Part shown: piece after piece, positions 24,114 through 32,150 of the stretch
How the letters are laid out: every line of letters starts with the position of its first letter
Position numbering within the stretch: the first letter of the stretch is position 1
NCBI RefSeq assembly: GCF_004353505.1
Contig: NZ_SMNQ01000013.1
Span: 142,452-206,451, forward strand
Direction: 5' to 3'
DNA from: Streptomyces sp. WAC05374
Lineage (GTDB): Bacteria > Actinomycetota > Actinomycetes > Streptomycetales > Streptomycetaceae
Length of the DNA: 64,000 nucleotides
Position numbers and translations under genes: made by a program
Notes under the pieces: generated by a model
Databases searched by the model: none
The model's input: only the letters and a program-made list of their open reading frames with translations
Told to the model about the DNA's origin: nothing

Positions 24114-25523
24114 TCAGGGGACCGCCTCGTGCCGGCGTTCGGACGGCCGGGGGTCGGCCCGCCGGGCGCGCGGGGTGTCGACGGGCCGGGGCGCGACGGG
24201 GCCCTTCCTCGCGGGCCGCGGCGGCTCCGGAAGGCGCTTGGTCTTCGCCCACGCGCCGCGCCGCAGCAACTGGCGGCCGAGGGCCAGCCACCCCACGGGC
24301 AGCCAGTGGTAGCAGTAGAAGGTGAACAGCAGCCCGTACCCCACGCTGCGCAGCACACCCGTGCGTGCGGTCCGGTGGTAGGCGTACGCGCAGATGGGCG
24401 CCACGCCGAACGAGACGAGGGCCCAGACGATCAGGATGGCGCCGTAGTTGGCCGTCACCGTCTCGAACGCCTCGGTGTCGCCGCCCGTCGCCGCGCCGAT
24501 GAGCGACGCGTAGAAGGCCACCACCGAGAACGTCGTCAGCAGGACCAGCAGCGGCAGGGTCAGGACGATCAGCAGGTCCGTCACGATCCGCGCCCGCATC
24601 GGTGACCCGAGGATGCGGGGGATCTCCGCGAGGCACTGGAGGTGGCCCTGGAACCAGCGGACGCGCTGGCGCAGGAAGGGCCGCAGCCGGGTCAGCCCCT
24701 GCTGCCAGACCTGCGTACGCGGGGTGAACCGGGTGCGCCAGCCGTGGGAGAGCAGGCGCACGCCCAGGTCGAGGTCCTCGGTCAGGCAGCGGGTCCAGGG
24801 CGCGTCGCCCAGCGTCTGAAGCGCGGAGAGCCGGGTGAACTGGCCGTTGCCGCCGAGCCCGGCGCTCCCGAGCCTGCTGCGGGCACGCTGGAAGATCTCC
24901 ACGTAAGTGACGAACTCGAGGTCCTGGAGCCTGGCCAGCAGTCCGGCGGCGGCGTTGTATATCCGTACGGTGATCTGCACGGCGCCGATCCGGCGGTCCC
25001 GGAACATCGGACCCACCACGGACAGCGCGTCGGACCTGATCCGCCCGTCGGCGTCGAGCACCACCAGCACGATGTCGTCCCGGCCGTACCCGGCGAAGGC
25101 CGGCGTCCCAGTCAGCTCGGTGCGGACGTGCCGGTACGCCGCGTTCAGCGCCTCGCCCTTGCCCTGGCGGGCCTGGGGCGGCGTGCGCCGCAGCAGCATG
25201 ATCCGCGGGTCGGCGAAACGCTCCACGACCTCGCCCGTGGCGTCCTGTGAGCCGTCGTCCACGACGAGGGCGACCCAGTTGCGCTCGGGCAGCGCCAGCA
25301 GGCGTTCCAGGCTGGAGCCGATCACCAGCTCCTCGTCCAGGCAGGGCACGACGAACACGAACAGCACCCGGCCGCCGTCCGGGCGTACGGGCGCGGCCGG
25401 CTGCCCCGGGCCGCGCCTGCGGTGCCTGCGCCGTTCGTCGCGGCCCTCGCCGCGGCCCAGGGCGAACATGAACAGGACGTAGAGCAGGAAGAGGAGCAGG
25501 ACTGCCGATGCGGCCAGAGTCAT
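24114..25523 (-). CDS. Membrane glycosyltransferase family 2 (processive polysaccharide synthase)
   Basis: A 469-residue membrane GT2 enzyme like poly-N-acetylglucosamine, hyaluronan or cellulose synthases. Residues 1-22 form a TM helix. The catalytic domain has DDGS (89-92), DADG (157-160), GGNGQFTR, TEDLD (248-252) and the processivity motif QRVRW (286-290). Three or four more TM helices follow (about 308-420), then a basic Pro/Arg-rich tail. It would polymerise nucleotide-activated HexNAc and export the chain. ATG 25523 overlaps the hydrolase stop by ATGA. UDP-GlcNAc or the UDP-ManNAc made by the adjacent WecB are likely donors; the linkage is unknown. Confidence 0.88.
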   Translation of the reverse strand: MTLAASAVLLLFLLYVLFMFALGRGEGRDERRRHRRRGPGQPAAPVRPDGGRVLFVFVVPCLDEELVIGSSLERLLALPERNWVALVVDDGSQDATGEVVERFADPRIMLLRRTPPQARQGKGEALNAAYRHVRTELTGTPAFAGYGRDDIVLVVLDADGRIRSDALSVVGPMFRDRRIGAVQITVRIYNAAAGLLARLQDLEFVTYVEIFQRARSRLGSAGLGGNGQFTRLSALQTLGDAPWTRCLTEDLDLGVRLLSHGWRTRFTPRTQVWQQGLTRLRPFLRQRVRWFQGHLQCLAEIPRILGSPMRARIVTDLLIVLTLPLLVLLTTFSVVAFYASLIGAATGGDTEAFETVTANYGAILIVWALVSFGVAPICAYAYHRTARTGVLRSVGYGLLFTFYCYHWLPVGWLALGRQLLRRGAWAKTKRLPEPPRPARKGPVAPRPVDTPRARRADPRPSERRHEAVP

Positions 25524-26578
25524 GTCTGTCGTGCCTCCCTGCGGGCGGTCCCCTCACGGGGTCCCGGGGACGCCCACCAGCGGGCCACCACGTCCTCGGC
25601 GTCCTTGCCGTGGGCGCAGTAGTCCAGTGAACGGGTCCGGCCGGTCTCGGCGGGCAACTGCTCCCAGAGCCACCAGTGGACTCCGGCCCACCACGGACGG
25701 CCGGTGAATGCGCGCAGCAGCGCCTCGTAACCGGCGGCCTGCTCGGCGGCGTCCGGGGTCCGCGAGACGGTCCACGAGTACGGGGCGGTCACACCGCCGC
25801 GCACGCTGGTGTACCCGGCCTCGGTGAACAGCACGTCCTTGCCGGCCCTGGCGGCGAACCGCGCCAGTTGGTCGCACACCGGCGCCCAGGCCTGGGTCAG
25901 CCGCCGGACGTCGGTGGTGGGCGTGTCGCTCAGCGGCCAGTACGCGTCGATCCCGATGACGTCGACGGCGTCCCAGAACCGGACGTCCTCGTACTCGTCG
26001 TAGTTCGCCGCGTAGAGCAGCGGACCGGCGTAGGCCGTACGGGCGCGGTCGACGACGCCGAGCCAGCGCCGCCGGTCGCCGACCGTGCCGGCGAGTTCGG
26101 TGCCGACGGCGAAGGCGTCGGCACCGCACCACGCGGCGAGGCGCGCATAGTGGGCCACGATGTCGCCGTAGGCGCGGAACCAGTCGTCGGGGGAGGCGGG
26201 CCGGATGGTCGCGCGGTCGGTGTCGTCCTCCAGGTCGACATGCGGCTTGAGCAGCACCTTCAGCCCCTGCCGGTGGGCCAGGTAGATCATCCGGGCGACG
26301 CCGCTGTCCCCCGGTGTCTCCACGGTCGTGCGGATGATGTCGGTGGCCTGGTCGGACTGGTACCACGTGGGGTTGAGCTGGACCCAGTTGGCGCCCACGG
26401 ACGCGATCTGCCGCAGGTAGGCGGGCGCGTGCGGGTCCTCGTACCCGTCGCTCTCCCACGTCGGCAGCGCGAAGCCGCGCTGGCCGGGCAGCGAGCCGGT
26501 CACCGGCGGCTGCGGGCGGTGCGGGGAGAGGCTCCGGAAGAAGTCTCGGCCGATGCGGAAGGGGCGCGGGAAAGGCAT
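25520..26578 (-). CDS. Glycoside hydrolase, TIM barrel, GH113-like
   Basis: A 352-residue (beta/alpha)8-type hydrolase. Likely acid/base Glu161 lies in AVGTELAG after strand 4 and likely nucleophile Glu253 in LFTEAGYTS on strand 7, as in clan GH-A; GIDAYWPL and WWLWEQLP are further family features. The best match I recognise is the GH113 beta-mannanase-like group. No signal peptide is evident, so it may be cytoplasmic or exported another way. In an exopolysaccharide operon such hydrolases usually trim or clear the polymer, as in alginate, Pel and PNAG systems. It lies 6 bp behind the DUF2334 gene. Substrate unknown. Confidence 0.8.
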   Translation of the reverse strand: MPFPRPFRIGRDFFRSLSPHRPQPPVTGSLPGQRGFALPTWESDGYEDPHAPAYLRQIASVGANWVQLNPTWYQSDQATDIIRTTVETPGDSGVARMIYLAHRQGLKVLLKPHVDLEDDTDRATIRPASPDDWFRAYGDIVAHYARLAAWCGADAFAVGTELAGTVGDRRRWLGVVDRARTAYAGPLLYAANYDEYEDVRFWDAVDVIGIDAYWPLSDTPTTDVRRLTQAWAPVCDQLARFAARAGKDVLFTEAGYTSVRGGVTAPYSWTVSRTPDAAEQAAGYEALLRAFTGRPWWAGVHWWLWEQLPAETGRTRSLDYCAHGKDAEDVVARWWASPGPREGTARREARQT

Positions 26579-26584
26579 GGCTGC

Positions 26585-28432
26585 TCATTTCATGACGTCC
26601 GACGGGCGGACGAAGTCGTAGCCGAGGTCGCGGACGCCCCGCAGGATCTCGTCGAGCCGGTCGACGCCCAGGGGCGGGTGGTAGAAGAAGCTCGCCACGC
26701 CGTCCCGCACGACCAGGTTGGTCCGGGCCGCGTCGACGATGTCCCCGGCGGTGCGCGGAGGCTGGCCGTTGTGCCCGTCGGTCTCGACGTTGCCGAGGTT
26801 CTCCGGGATCACGGCCGTCCCGTAGACGTCCCTGACGCCGTACGGGAAGAACTGGTCGGCCCGCTCGTGCGCGTTGGGGAAGCCGCCGTGGACCGAACTC
26901 GCGTAGACCATCGCGGCGTCGTAGCGGTAGCCGAAGTCCTCCGCGACCGCCTCGTAGTCGAAGGGCCCGGCCGCGTAGTGCGGGAACTCCCAGATCTGCG
27001 GGCGGGGCAGCCCGGCGGCCCGGAACTCGCCCAGCCCCTGGTCGATGCGCTCCAGCGCCCACTCCCGCGACGCGCCGGGCACCAGCCCGTCCGGGATGAC
27101 GAACTCCCGGTGGTCCTGGTGGGCCATGAAGAACTCGAAGTCCTCGCCGCTGACCCCGTGGTACGGGTTCTTCAGTGTGCCGAGCTGGTGGGTCACCCCG
27201 TGCATGATCATGGTGCCGCCGTGGTCCATCAGGTACCGCAGCGCCTCGACCACCTCGGGGCGGTCCTTGAGGGTGAAGCTCGTCGGCTCGCCCTGGTTGG
27301 CCTTGCCGTAGGGGTCGATGTAGATCGGGAGGACGCCGAAGCTGAAGGGCACTTTGGCCTGGTGGAGGCAGGTGCCGATGTCCCGGAGCTGCTCGGGGTC
27401 CGCGTTCGGCCCGATGTCCTCCAGCCGGACCAGGGCGCGGTGGCGCTCCTCGGTGGCCGGGGCCAGCAGGTCGAAGAGCATGTCGTTGAAGGCCAGGTAC
27501 CGGTCGGTCGGCGAGGTGTAGTCGAACGGGCTCTCGCTGACGTACCAGAGGTTCGCCGCCCGGACCGCCCAGGGGGACCGGCCGCCGTCGGCGTGCCGCG
27601 CCTCGGCGAGCACTTTCGCCTTGCCGGGGTCGTCGACGCGCACGGTACGGATGCCCGGGTCGTCCGGCGGGTTCTGGCGCGTCAGGGCGGTGCCGCGGTA
27701 GTCGACCCGGTCGACCCCCTCGATGCCGGGGCCGGTCGCGCGGAAGCCGTACCGGCTCTTCCACAGCCAGGGGGCGCGGTCGGCCAGTCGGCCGAGGTTC
27801 TTGTCGGCCCAGAGCACGGGCACGGTGCCGGCCAGCACGTCGTCGAGGAAGGACGCCGGGGGAGGGGAGTCCGGATCGGAGCCGAAGTACAGCACCGCGG
27901 AGTGCTCGCGTGCCTCGCCCGCCTCGTACTCCGCCACGGGCTTGACGGTCCACGGTGCGAAGTGCGACGCCAGGTTGGCCGCCTGCTGGGCCGTCAGTTG
28001 GGCCGTCCAGTCCGCGTCACGCCCGCGACCGCCGCCGTCGTACAGGACCAGGGCCGGACGCGTGCCCGGCTCCGCCGTCGGTGCGGCGGCCCCGGACACC
28101 ACGCCCGGCTCCGGGCGCTCGGGAGGCCGGGACGGGGCGGACAGGTCGGCGGCGGTGGACCGCGCCGCGGCCTGCTGCGCCCGCACGGCCCCGGTGGGGT
28201 GGCAGTCGATCGGGTCGTCCGCGACCAGGCGCGTGACGACCTTCGGCCCCGCCCACACGCCGGCCGCCAGCACGGCCGCCAGACCGAGCGCGACCAGGCC
28301 CTGACCGCCGCGCCGCAGGCCGCGGAACCAGCGGCGCGCCCGGTGCCCGCCGGACGCGGCCATGAGGATGAGCAGCAGCAGCGGGTAGGCGATCAGCGCG
28401 ATCGCGGCCAGCGTGATCAGGATCGTGGTCAT
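26585..28432 (-). CDS. DUF2334 (polysaccharide deacetylase-like) membrane-anchored protein
   Basis: A 615-residue protein starting with a TM helix (LITLAAIALIAYPLLLLILMAA) and a second hydrophobic segment about residue 45-65, so the bulk is probably extracytoplasmic. The C-terminal half is a DUF2334 domain related to NodB-type carbohydrate deacetylases: LEDIGPNADP, FSFGVLPIYIDP, MIMHGVTHQ, WEFPHYAAGPFDYEAV and FFYHPPLG. The DxxPN, HGxTHQ and FxxPH segments look like metal-site residues. By analogy to PgaB or PelA it may de-N-acetylate the polymer during export; activity is not proven for this domain. ATG 28432 overlaps a short upstream frame by ATGA. Confidence 0.82.
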   Translation of the reverse strand: MTTILITLAAIALIAYPLLLLILMAASGGHRARRWFRGLRRGGQGLVALGLAAVLAAGVWAGPKVVTRLVADDPIDCHPTGAVRAQQAAARSTAADLSAPSRPPERPEPGVVSGAAAPTAEPGTRPALVLYDGGGRGRDADWTAQLTAQQAANLASHFAPWTVKPVAEYEAGEAREHSAVLYFGSDPDSPPPASFLDDVLAGTVPVLWADKNLGRLADRAPWLWKSRYGFRATGPGIEGVDRVDYRGTALTRQNPPDDPGIRTVRVDDPGKAKVLAEARHADGGRSPWAVRAANLWYVSESPFDYTSPTDRYLAFNDMLFDLLAPATEERHRALVRLEDIGPNADPEQLRDIGTCLHQAKVPFSFGVLPIYIDPYGKANQGEPTSFTLKDRPEVVEALRYLMDHGGTMIMHGVTHQLGTLKNPYHGVSGEDFEFFMAHQDHREFVIPDGLVPGASREWALERIDQGLGEFRAAGLPRPQIWEFPHYAAGPFDYEAVAEDFGYRYDAAMVYASSVHGGFPNAHERADQFFPYGVRDVYGTAVIPENLGNVETDGHNGQPPRTAGDIVDAARTNLVVRDGVASFFYHPPLGVDRLDEILRGVRDLGYDFVRPSDVMK

Positions 28433-28782
28433 CGCGGCGCCCCCGGGGGAACGGGGAGCCGCGCGGAGATGTCATCCGGTGCTGCGGAACGCCCTGGTGG
28501 GCCGCCTTCGCCGCTGCTGCGGCGGCCCGCCCGGGACGCGCCGGGGGAGGTGCGGGTCCGGCGGCGGCGGGGTGAGGCGGCGGTGCGGCGCGGGGAGCGG
28601 TGCTGTACGGCGACGGCCGTCCGGACGCGGTCGGAGGCACGCCGTGCGGGGTGGGTGCCCGGTCCGCTCGTTCCGCTTCCGTGGGTGCGGCGCCGGTGCC
28701 GGAGGCCGGTGAGGGGCCAGTCCGTGGCGCGCCGCAGCGGATGCGGCGCGGGCGCTGGTGCCCGACTGGTGCGCAGGGACAT
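28429..28782 (-). CDS. Possible Arg/Pro-rich small protein at the head of the polysaccharide operon
   Basis: A 117-residue frame, very rich in Arg, Pro and Ser, with no recognisable domain, TM helix or signal peptide. Two points favour it: its TGA overlaps the DUF2334 ATG as ATGA, the same coupling seen twice more in the operon, and most codons end in G or C. Against it: low complexity, only a weak ribosome site, and GC-rich DNA often yields such frames. ATG 28782 was preferred over TTG 28794. It may instead be untranslated leader. Confidence 0.3.
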   Translation of the reverse strand: MSLRTSRAPAPAPHPLRRATDWPLTGLRHRRRTHGSGTSGPGTHPARRASDRVRTAVAVQHRSPRRTAASPRRRRTRTSPGASRAGRRSSGEGGPPGRSAAPDDISARLPVPPGAPR

Positions 28783-29102
28783 GGTGAACCCCAATCAACC
28801 GGCCGATGCGGGGCCTGAGCGGCTTCGGGGGCTCGGGCTCCGTGGCGCTCTGCTGTCCACACTCATGACTGACCTACGAACCAGTCAAGGCGTATGCGGG
28901 GCATATGCACCAACTTTTCCGTTCCTTTACGTCCCCGGAGGCCCGCCGACCGGGCCCCACGGCCCCGTCGCCGCAGCTCAGGCCCCGCCGGTCGGCGTCC
29001 GTGCGGTACTCCCGCCGCGGGGAAGGGCGGTGCGGGGTCATGAGTCCGGCCGTACATGTATGGACGGAGAAGGCAGTGCGCCCGCGCCGCTCTCCGGGCA
29101 CG
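28783..29102. other. Promoter region of the polysaccharide operon (320 bp without a gene)
   Basis: Lies between the start of the polysaccharide operon and the 3' end of the amylase-inhibitor gene. It contains one AT-richer patch at 28860-28935 with the TGACTG/CAGTCA repeat and GCATATGC; elsewhere I see no coding frame that I can support. Confidence 0.5.
28866..28887. promoter_or_regulatory. Inverted repeat TGACTG-N10-CAGTCA upstream of the polysaccharide operon
   Basis: Perfect 6-bp arms, 22 bp in total, with a TTGACT on the reverse strand that could be a -35 box. The size and symmetry resemble TetR-type operators. It is placed to control the reverse-strand operon below it. Confidence 0.5.
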
Positions 29103-29420
29103 TCAGGGGGCGGAGCACAGGGCGACGCCCTGGACGCCGTTGTCGCCGGTGCCGTAGCCCGGGAAGGTGACCGTGTCTCCGGGGCCGGCGGTCCGGCAGG
29201 GAACCGCGGTGCCGTCGCGGTACTCGACGGTGACGTGCTGGGTCGTGCCGCAGGTGTTGGTGACGAACGTGTAGCGCCAGCTCGTCGAGTACTGAACGCA
29301 CGACGGCGCCGCTTCCCCCACGGTGACCGCTCCGGCCTGGCCGGTCGGGAGCAGGCAGGCGGCCATGGCGGTCGCACCCACCGCTATGACGCGGATAGTT
29401 GAACGAAAAATCGGGAACAT
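29103..29420 (-). CDS. Tendamistat-like alpha-amylase inhibitor, secreted
   Basis: A 105-residue precursor: signal peptide MFPIFRSTIRVIAVGATAMAACLLPTGQAGA, then a mature domain of about 74 residues. Cysteines 41, 57, 75 and 102 match the two-disulfide spacing of Streptomyces tendamistat (C11-C27, C45-C73), and the amylase-binding WRY (48-50) lies 7 residues after the first Cys, exactly as in tendamistat. The mature start APSC plus SWRY, EYRDGT, GYGT also fit. Such proteins block animal alpha-amylases tightly. ATG 29420 was chosen because it begins the signal peptide, with GAAGGG upstream; the longer frame to 29630 is unlikely. Confidence 0.88.
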   Translation of the reverse strand: MFPIFRSTIRVIAVGATAMAACLLPTGQAGAVTVGEAAPSCVQYSTSWRYTFVTNTCGTTQHVTVEYRDGTAVPCRTAGPGDTVTFPGYGTGDNGVQGVALCSAP

Positions 29421-29794
29421 GGTGATCAACCCTTCATTTCTTGAACGCTGCGGGATGAGCGTAGGGAAGGGTCGGCGGAGCACCGAACGGATCCGGCCAC
29501 CGGCGTATGTGTCCTCGCTGTTTCGCCGGCGGCGCCCTCCCCGGCCAGAGCCGCCGGTCGTATGCGGCCCGTCGGACCGCCCGGGGCCGGGGAATGCTCG
29601 GAAATCGCCCCCGGTCACGGGACGGGCCACTCCCTCGTGGGCCCCGCGGCGGCCTCAGCGGTCTCAGCGGCCTTCCGGCGCCGGGCCGAAGCCCGCGTGC
29701 GCCGACTCCCGCGTGCGCCGAAGCCCGCGCTGGTAGGCTCCGTTGCCCCCGACCGTCCCACGGCATCCACCACCTCGCGCCTACAGGGGGCACC
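29421..29794. other. Divergent promoter region (374 bp without a gene)
   Basis: Separates the inhibitor gene (reverse) from the membrane-protein gene (forward). It contains a 14-bp direct repeat CCCGCGTGCGCCGA at 29692-29705 and 29708-29721, and TAGGCT near 29732 as a possible -10 for the forward gene. I see no supported coding frame. Confidence 0.45.
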
Positions 29795-30433
29795 ATGGCG
29801 AGTGCGACGGAAAGAGCCGAGGAAGCGCTGAAGGCCCTGTCGAGGGAGGACGCGCTCGAGTATCTCGAGGACCTGCGCGAGTCGTGGGCGGAACTCTCCA
29901 AGGACCTCGGTCGAACGACGATCTTCTACCTTCTCACCGCCGCGCTGTTCGAGCTCCTGATCGGTAACGAGGAGGACTTGAAGTTCGCCGTGATCGGTAT
30001 TCAGTTCACCAACTCGGCGGCATTGCAGAAAGTGCTTCCGGCGCTCGCCGCGTTCCTCTTCTACCAGGCCATCACCCAGATGGTCAGGTGGCTCGAGGCG
30101 GAGGAGGTGTTCGAGGCGTTCTACAAGGAGTTGCACCCCGAGCTGTACGGGCAGGATCTCGAGATGCCGCTGCGGCCGAGCCCCGGAATGGTGAACGTGG
30201 GCAGGCAGTTCCCCGAGTCCGCTCCGCACGCGATCCTCGGTCACGCGGTGCGGGTGGTGCTGGGGCTGGCCGTTCTGACGCTCATCCCCGTGGTGTTCGC
30301 CGTGCAGTCGTCGTTCCTGCTGATCGACAAGTACGGCGGTGGCGACGTGCTGTCGCTCGTGGTGATCTGCCTGTCCGCCGCCTTCGTGCTGGCGGCCATC
30401 GCGATTCTCCTCCTGTACGCGACACGCCGGTAG
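29795..30433 (+). CDS. Hypothetical membrane protein
   Basis: A 212-residue protein I do not recognise. The first 45 residues are acidic and helical (ATERAEEALKALSREDALEYLEDLRESWAEL). Four hydrophobic segments follow at about 48-63, 78-98, 150-172 and 182-205, with an acidic amphipathic stretch between the second and third (WLEAEEVFEAFYKELHPELYG). The predicted topology is four TM helices with a cytoplasmic N-terminus. ATG 29795 follows CAGGGGGC. It is monocistronic and ends at a strong terminator. Codon use is slightly less GC-rich than its neighbours. Function unknown. Confidence 0.8.
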   Translation: MASATERAEEALKALSREDALEYLEDLRESWAELSKDLGRTTIFYLLTAALFELLIGNEEDLKFAVIGIQFTNSAALQKVLPALAAFLFYQAITQMVRWLEAEEVFEAFYKELHPELYGQDLEMPLRPSPGMVNVGRQFPESAPHAILGHAVRVVLGLAVLTLIPVVFAVQSSFLLIDKYGGGDVLSLVVICLSAAFVLAAIAILLLYATRR

Positions 30434-30510
30434 ACGGGCCCCTGAGGCCGCTCCGCCCCCCCGGGCGTGGCCTGCGGCGGCTCCCGGACAGTCCGGCACA
30501 CGCCGCCTCC

Positions 30511-30541
30511 CTCCTGGCCCGCCCACCGGGCGGGCCAGGAG
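30511..30541. terminator. Strong bidirectional terminator between the membrane-protein gene and murA
   Basis: CTCCTGGCCCGCCC (30511-30524) and GGGCGGGCCAGGAG (30528-30541) are perfect 14-bp arms with a 3-nt loop. The genes on either side converge on it. Confidence 0.85.
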
Positions 30542-30570
30542 GGGGAGGTACGGCATGCCGACGCCGCCGG

Positions 30571-32100
30571 TCAGATGTCCCGGAAGATCTCGATCTGCGC
30601 GCCCACCGAGTTGAGGCGCTCCGCCAGGTCCTCGTACCCCCGGTTGATGACGTAGACGTTGCGCAGCACGGAGGTGCCCTCGGCGGCCATCATGGCGAGC
30701 AGGACGACCACCGCGGGGCGCAGGGCGGGCGGGCACATCATCTCGGCGGCGCGCCAGCGGGTGGGGCCCTCCACCAGGACCCGGTGCGGGTCGAGGAGCT
30801 GGAGGCGGCCACCCAGGCGGTTGAGGTCGGTGAGGTAGATGGCCCGGTTGTCGTAGACCCAGTCGTGGATGAGGGTCTGGCCCTGGGCGGACGCGGCGAT
30901 GGCCGCGAAGAACGGCACGTTGTCGATGTTCAGGCCGGGGAACGGCATCGGGTGGATCTTGTCGATCGGCGCCTCCAGCTTGGAGGGCCGCACGGTCAGG
31001 TCCACCAGCCGGGTGCGGCCGTTGTCGGCGGCGTACTCGGCCGACCGGTCGTGGTCGAGGCCCATCTCCTCCAGGACCGCGAGCTCGATCTCCAGGAACT
31101 CGATCGGCACGCGACGGATCGTCAGCTCCGACTCCGTGACGACCGCCGCCGCCAGCAGGCTCATGGCCTCGACCGGGTCCTCGGAGGGGGAGTAGTCGAC
31201 GTCCACGTCGATGGAGGGGATGCCGTGCACGGTCAGCGTCGTCGTGCCGATGCCCTCGACCCGTACGCCCAGGGCCTCCAGGAAGAAGCACAGGTCCTGG
31301 ACCATGTAGTTGGAGGAGGCGTTGCGGATGACGGTGACGCCGTCGTGGCGGGCGGCGGCGAGCAGCGCGTTCTCGGTCACCGTGTCGCCGCGCTCGGTCA
31401 GCACGATCGGGCGGTCCGGGGTGACCTGGCGGTCGACCTCCGCGTGGTACAGCCCCTCGGTGGCCGTGATGTCCAGGCCGAAGCGGCGCAGGGCGATCAT
31501 GTGCGGCTCGATCGTGCGCGTACCGAGGTCGCAGCCGCCCGCGTACGGGAGTTTGAACTGCCGCAGCCGGTGCAGCAGCGGGCCGAGGAACATGATGATG
31601 GACCGCGTGCGGCGCGCCGCGTCCGCGTCGATGGCCGCCATGTCGAGGTGCGCGGGCGGGACGATCTCCAGGTCCGTCCCGTCGTTGATCCAACGGGTGC
31701 GGACACCGATGGAGTTGAGGACCTCGAGCAGCCGGTAGACCTCCTCGATCCGGGCGACCCGCCTCAGCGTGGTACGGCCCTTGTTGAGGAGCGACGCGCA
31801 CAGCAGCGCGACGCACGCGTTCTTGCTCGTCTTGACGTCGATGGAGCCGGAGAGCCGGCGCCCGCCCACTACGCGCAGATGCATGGGTCCCGCGTACCCG
31901 AGTGACACGATTTCACTGTCGAGCGCCTCGCCGATCCGGGCGATCATCTCAAGGCTGATGTTCTGGTTCCCGCGCTCAATGCGGTTGACGGCGCTCTGAC
32001 TTGTGGCCAGCGCCTCGGCGAGCTGCGTCTGCGTCCAGCCACGGTGCTGCCGGGCGTCACGGATGAGCTTGCCGATGCGTACGAGGTAGTCGTCTGCCAT
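30571..32100 (-). CDS. murA: MurA-like UDP-GlcNAc enolpyruvyltransferase with N-terminal XRE DNA-binding domain
   Basis: A 509-residue fusion. Residues 8-65 are a classic XRE/HTH_3 domain (LIRDARQHRGWTQTQLAEALATSQSAVNRIERG). From about 72 on it is EPSP-synthase-fold MurA, which transfers enolpyruvate from PEP to UDP-GlcNAc in peptidoglycan synthesis: SKNA (Lys93-Asn94), the PEP- and fosfomycin-reactive Cys190 in AGGCDLGTRTIEPH, and FPGLNIDNVPF in place of the usual FPTD-type segment. It follows a VOC gene on the same strand by 50 bp. The gap holds TATCTC-N6-GAGATG, and TAACCT (32107-32112, reverse strand) suggests a nearly leaderless transcript. Self-regulation is plausible. Whether the enzyme is active or mainly a sensor is unknown. 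Confidence 0.92.
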   Translation of the reverse strand: MADDYLVRIGKLIRDARQHRGWTQTQLAEALATSQSAVNRIERGNQNISLEMIARIGEALDSEIVSLGYAGPMHLRVVGGRRLSGSIDVKTSKNACVALLCASLLNKGRTTLRRVARIEEVYRLLEVLNSIGVRTRWINDGTDLEIVPPAHLDMAAIDADAARRTRSIIMFLGPLLHRLRQFKLPYAGGCDLGTRTIEPHMIALRRFGLDITATEGLYHAEVDRQVTPDRPIVLTERGDTVTENALLAAARHDGVTVIRNASSNYMVQDLCFFLEALGVRVEGIGTTTLTVHGIPSIDVDVDYSPSEDPVEAMSLLAAAVVTESELTIRRVPIEFLEIELAVLEEMGLDHDRSAEYAADNGRTRLVDLTVRPSKLEAPIDKIHPMPFPGLNIDNVPFFAAIAASAQGQTLIHDWVYDNRAIYLTDLNRLGGRLQLLDPHRVLVEGPTRWRAAEMMCPPALRPAVVVLLAMMAAEGTSVLRNVYVINRGYEDLAERLNSVGAQIEIFRDI

Positions 32101-32110
32101 GGGGGCAGGT

Positions 32111-32128
32111 TATCTCAGATATGAGATG
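32111..32128. promoter_or_regulatory. Operator-like TATCTC-N6-GAGATG before murA
   Basis: TATCTCAGATATGAGATG lies 10 bp upstream of the murA start and overlaps its probable -10 region. The arms and the 6-bp spacing are the same as in the perfect palindrome before acnA at 36571-36588. Confidence 0.65.
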
Positions 32129-32150
32129 ACGCTCGCGCTGGGGTCGGCCG

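Noticed and set aside
25676..29170. 1164-codon forward frame opposite the polysaccharide operon
   Set aside because: Antisense shadow of DUF2334 and hydrolase genes; no domain, composition typical of reverse-complement frames in GC-rich DNA.
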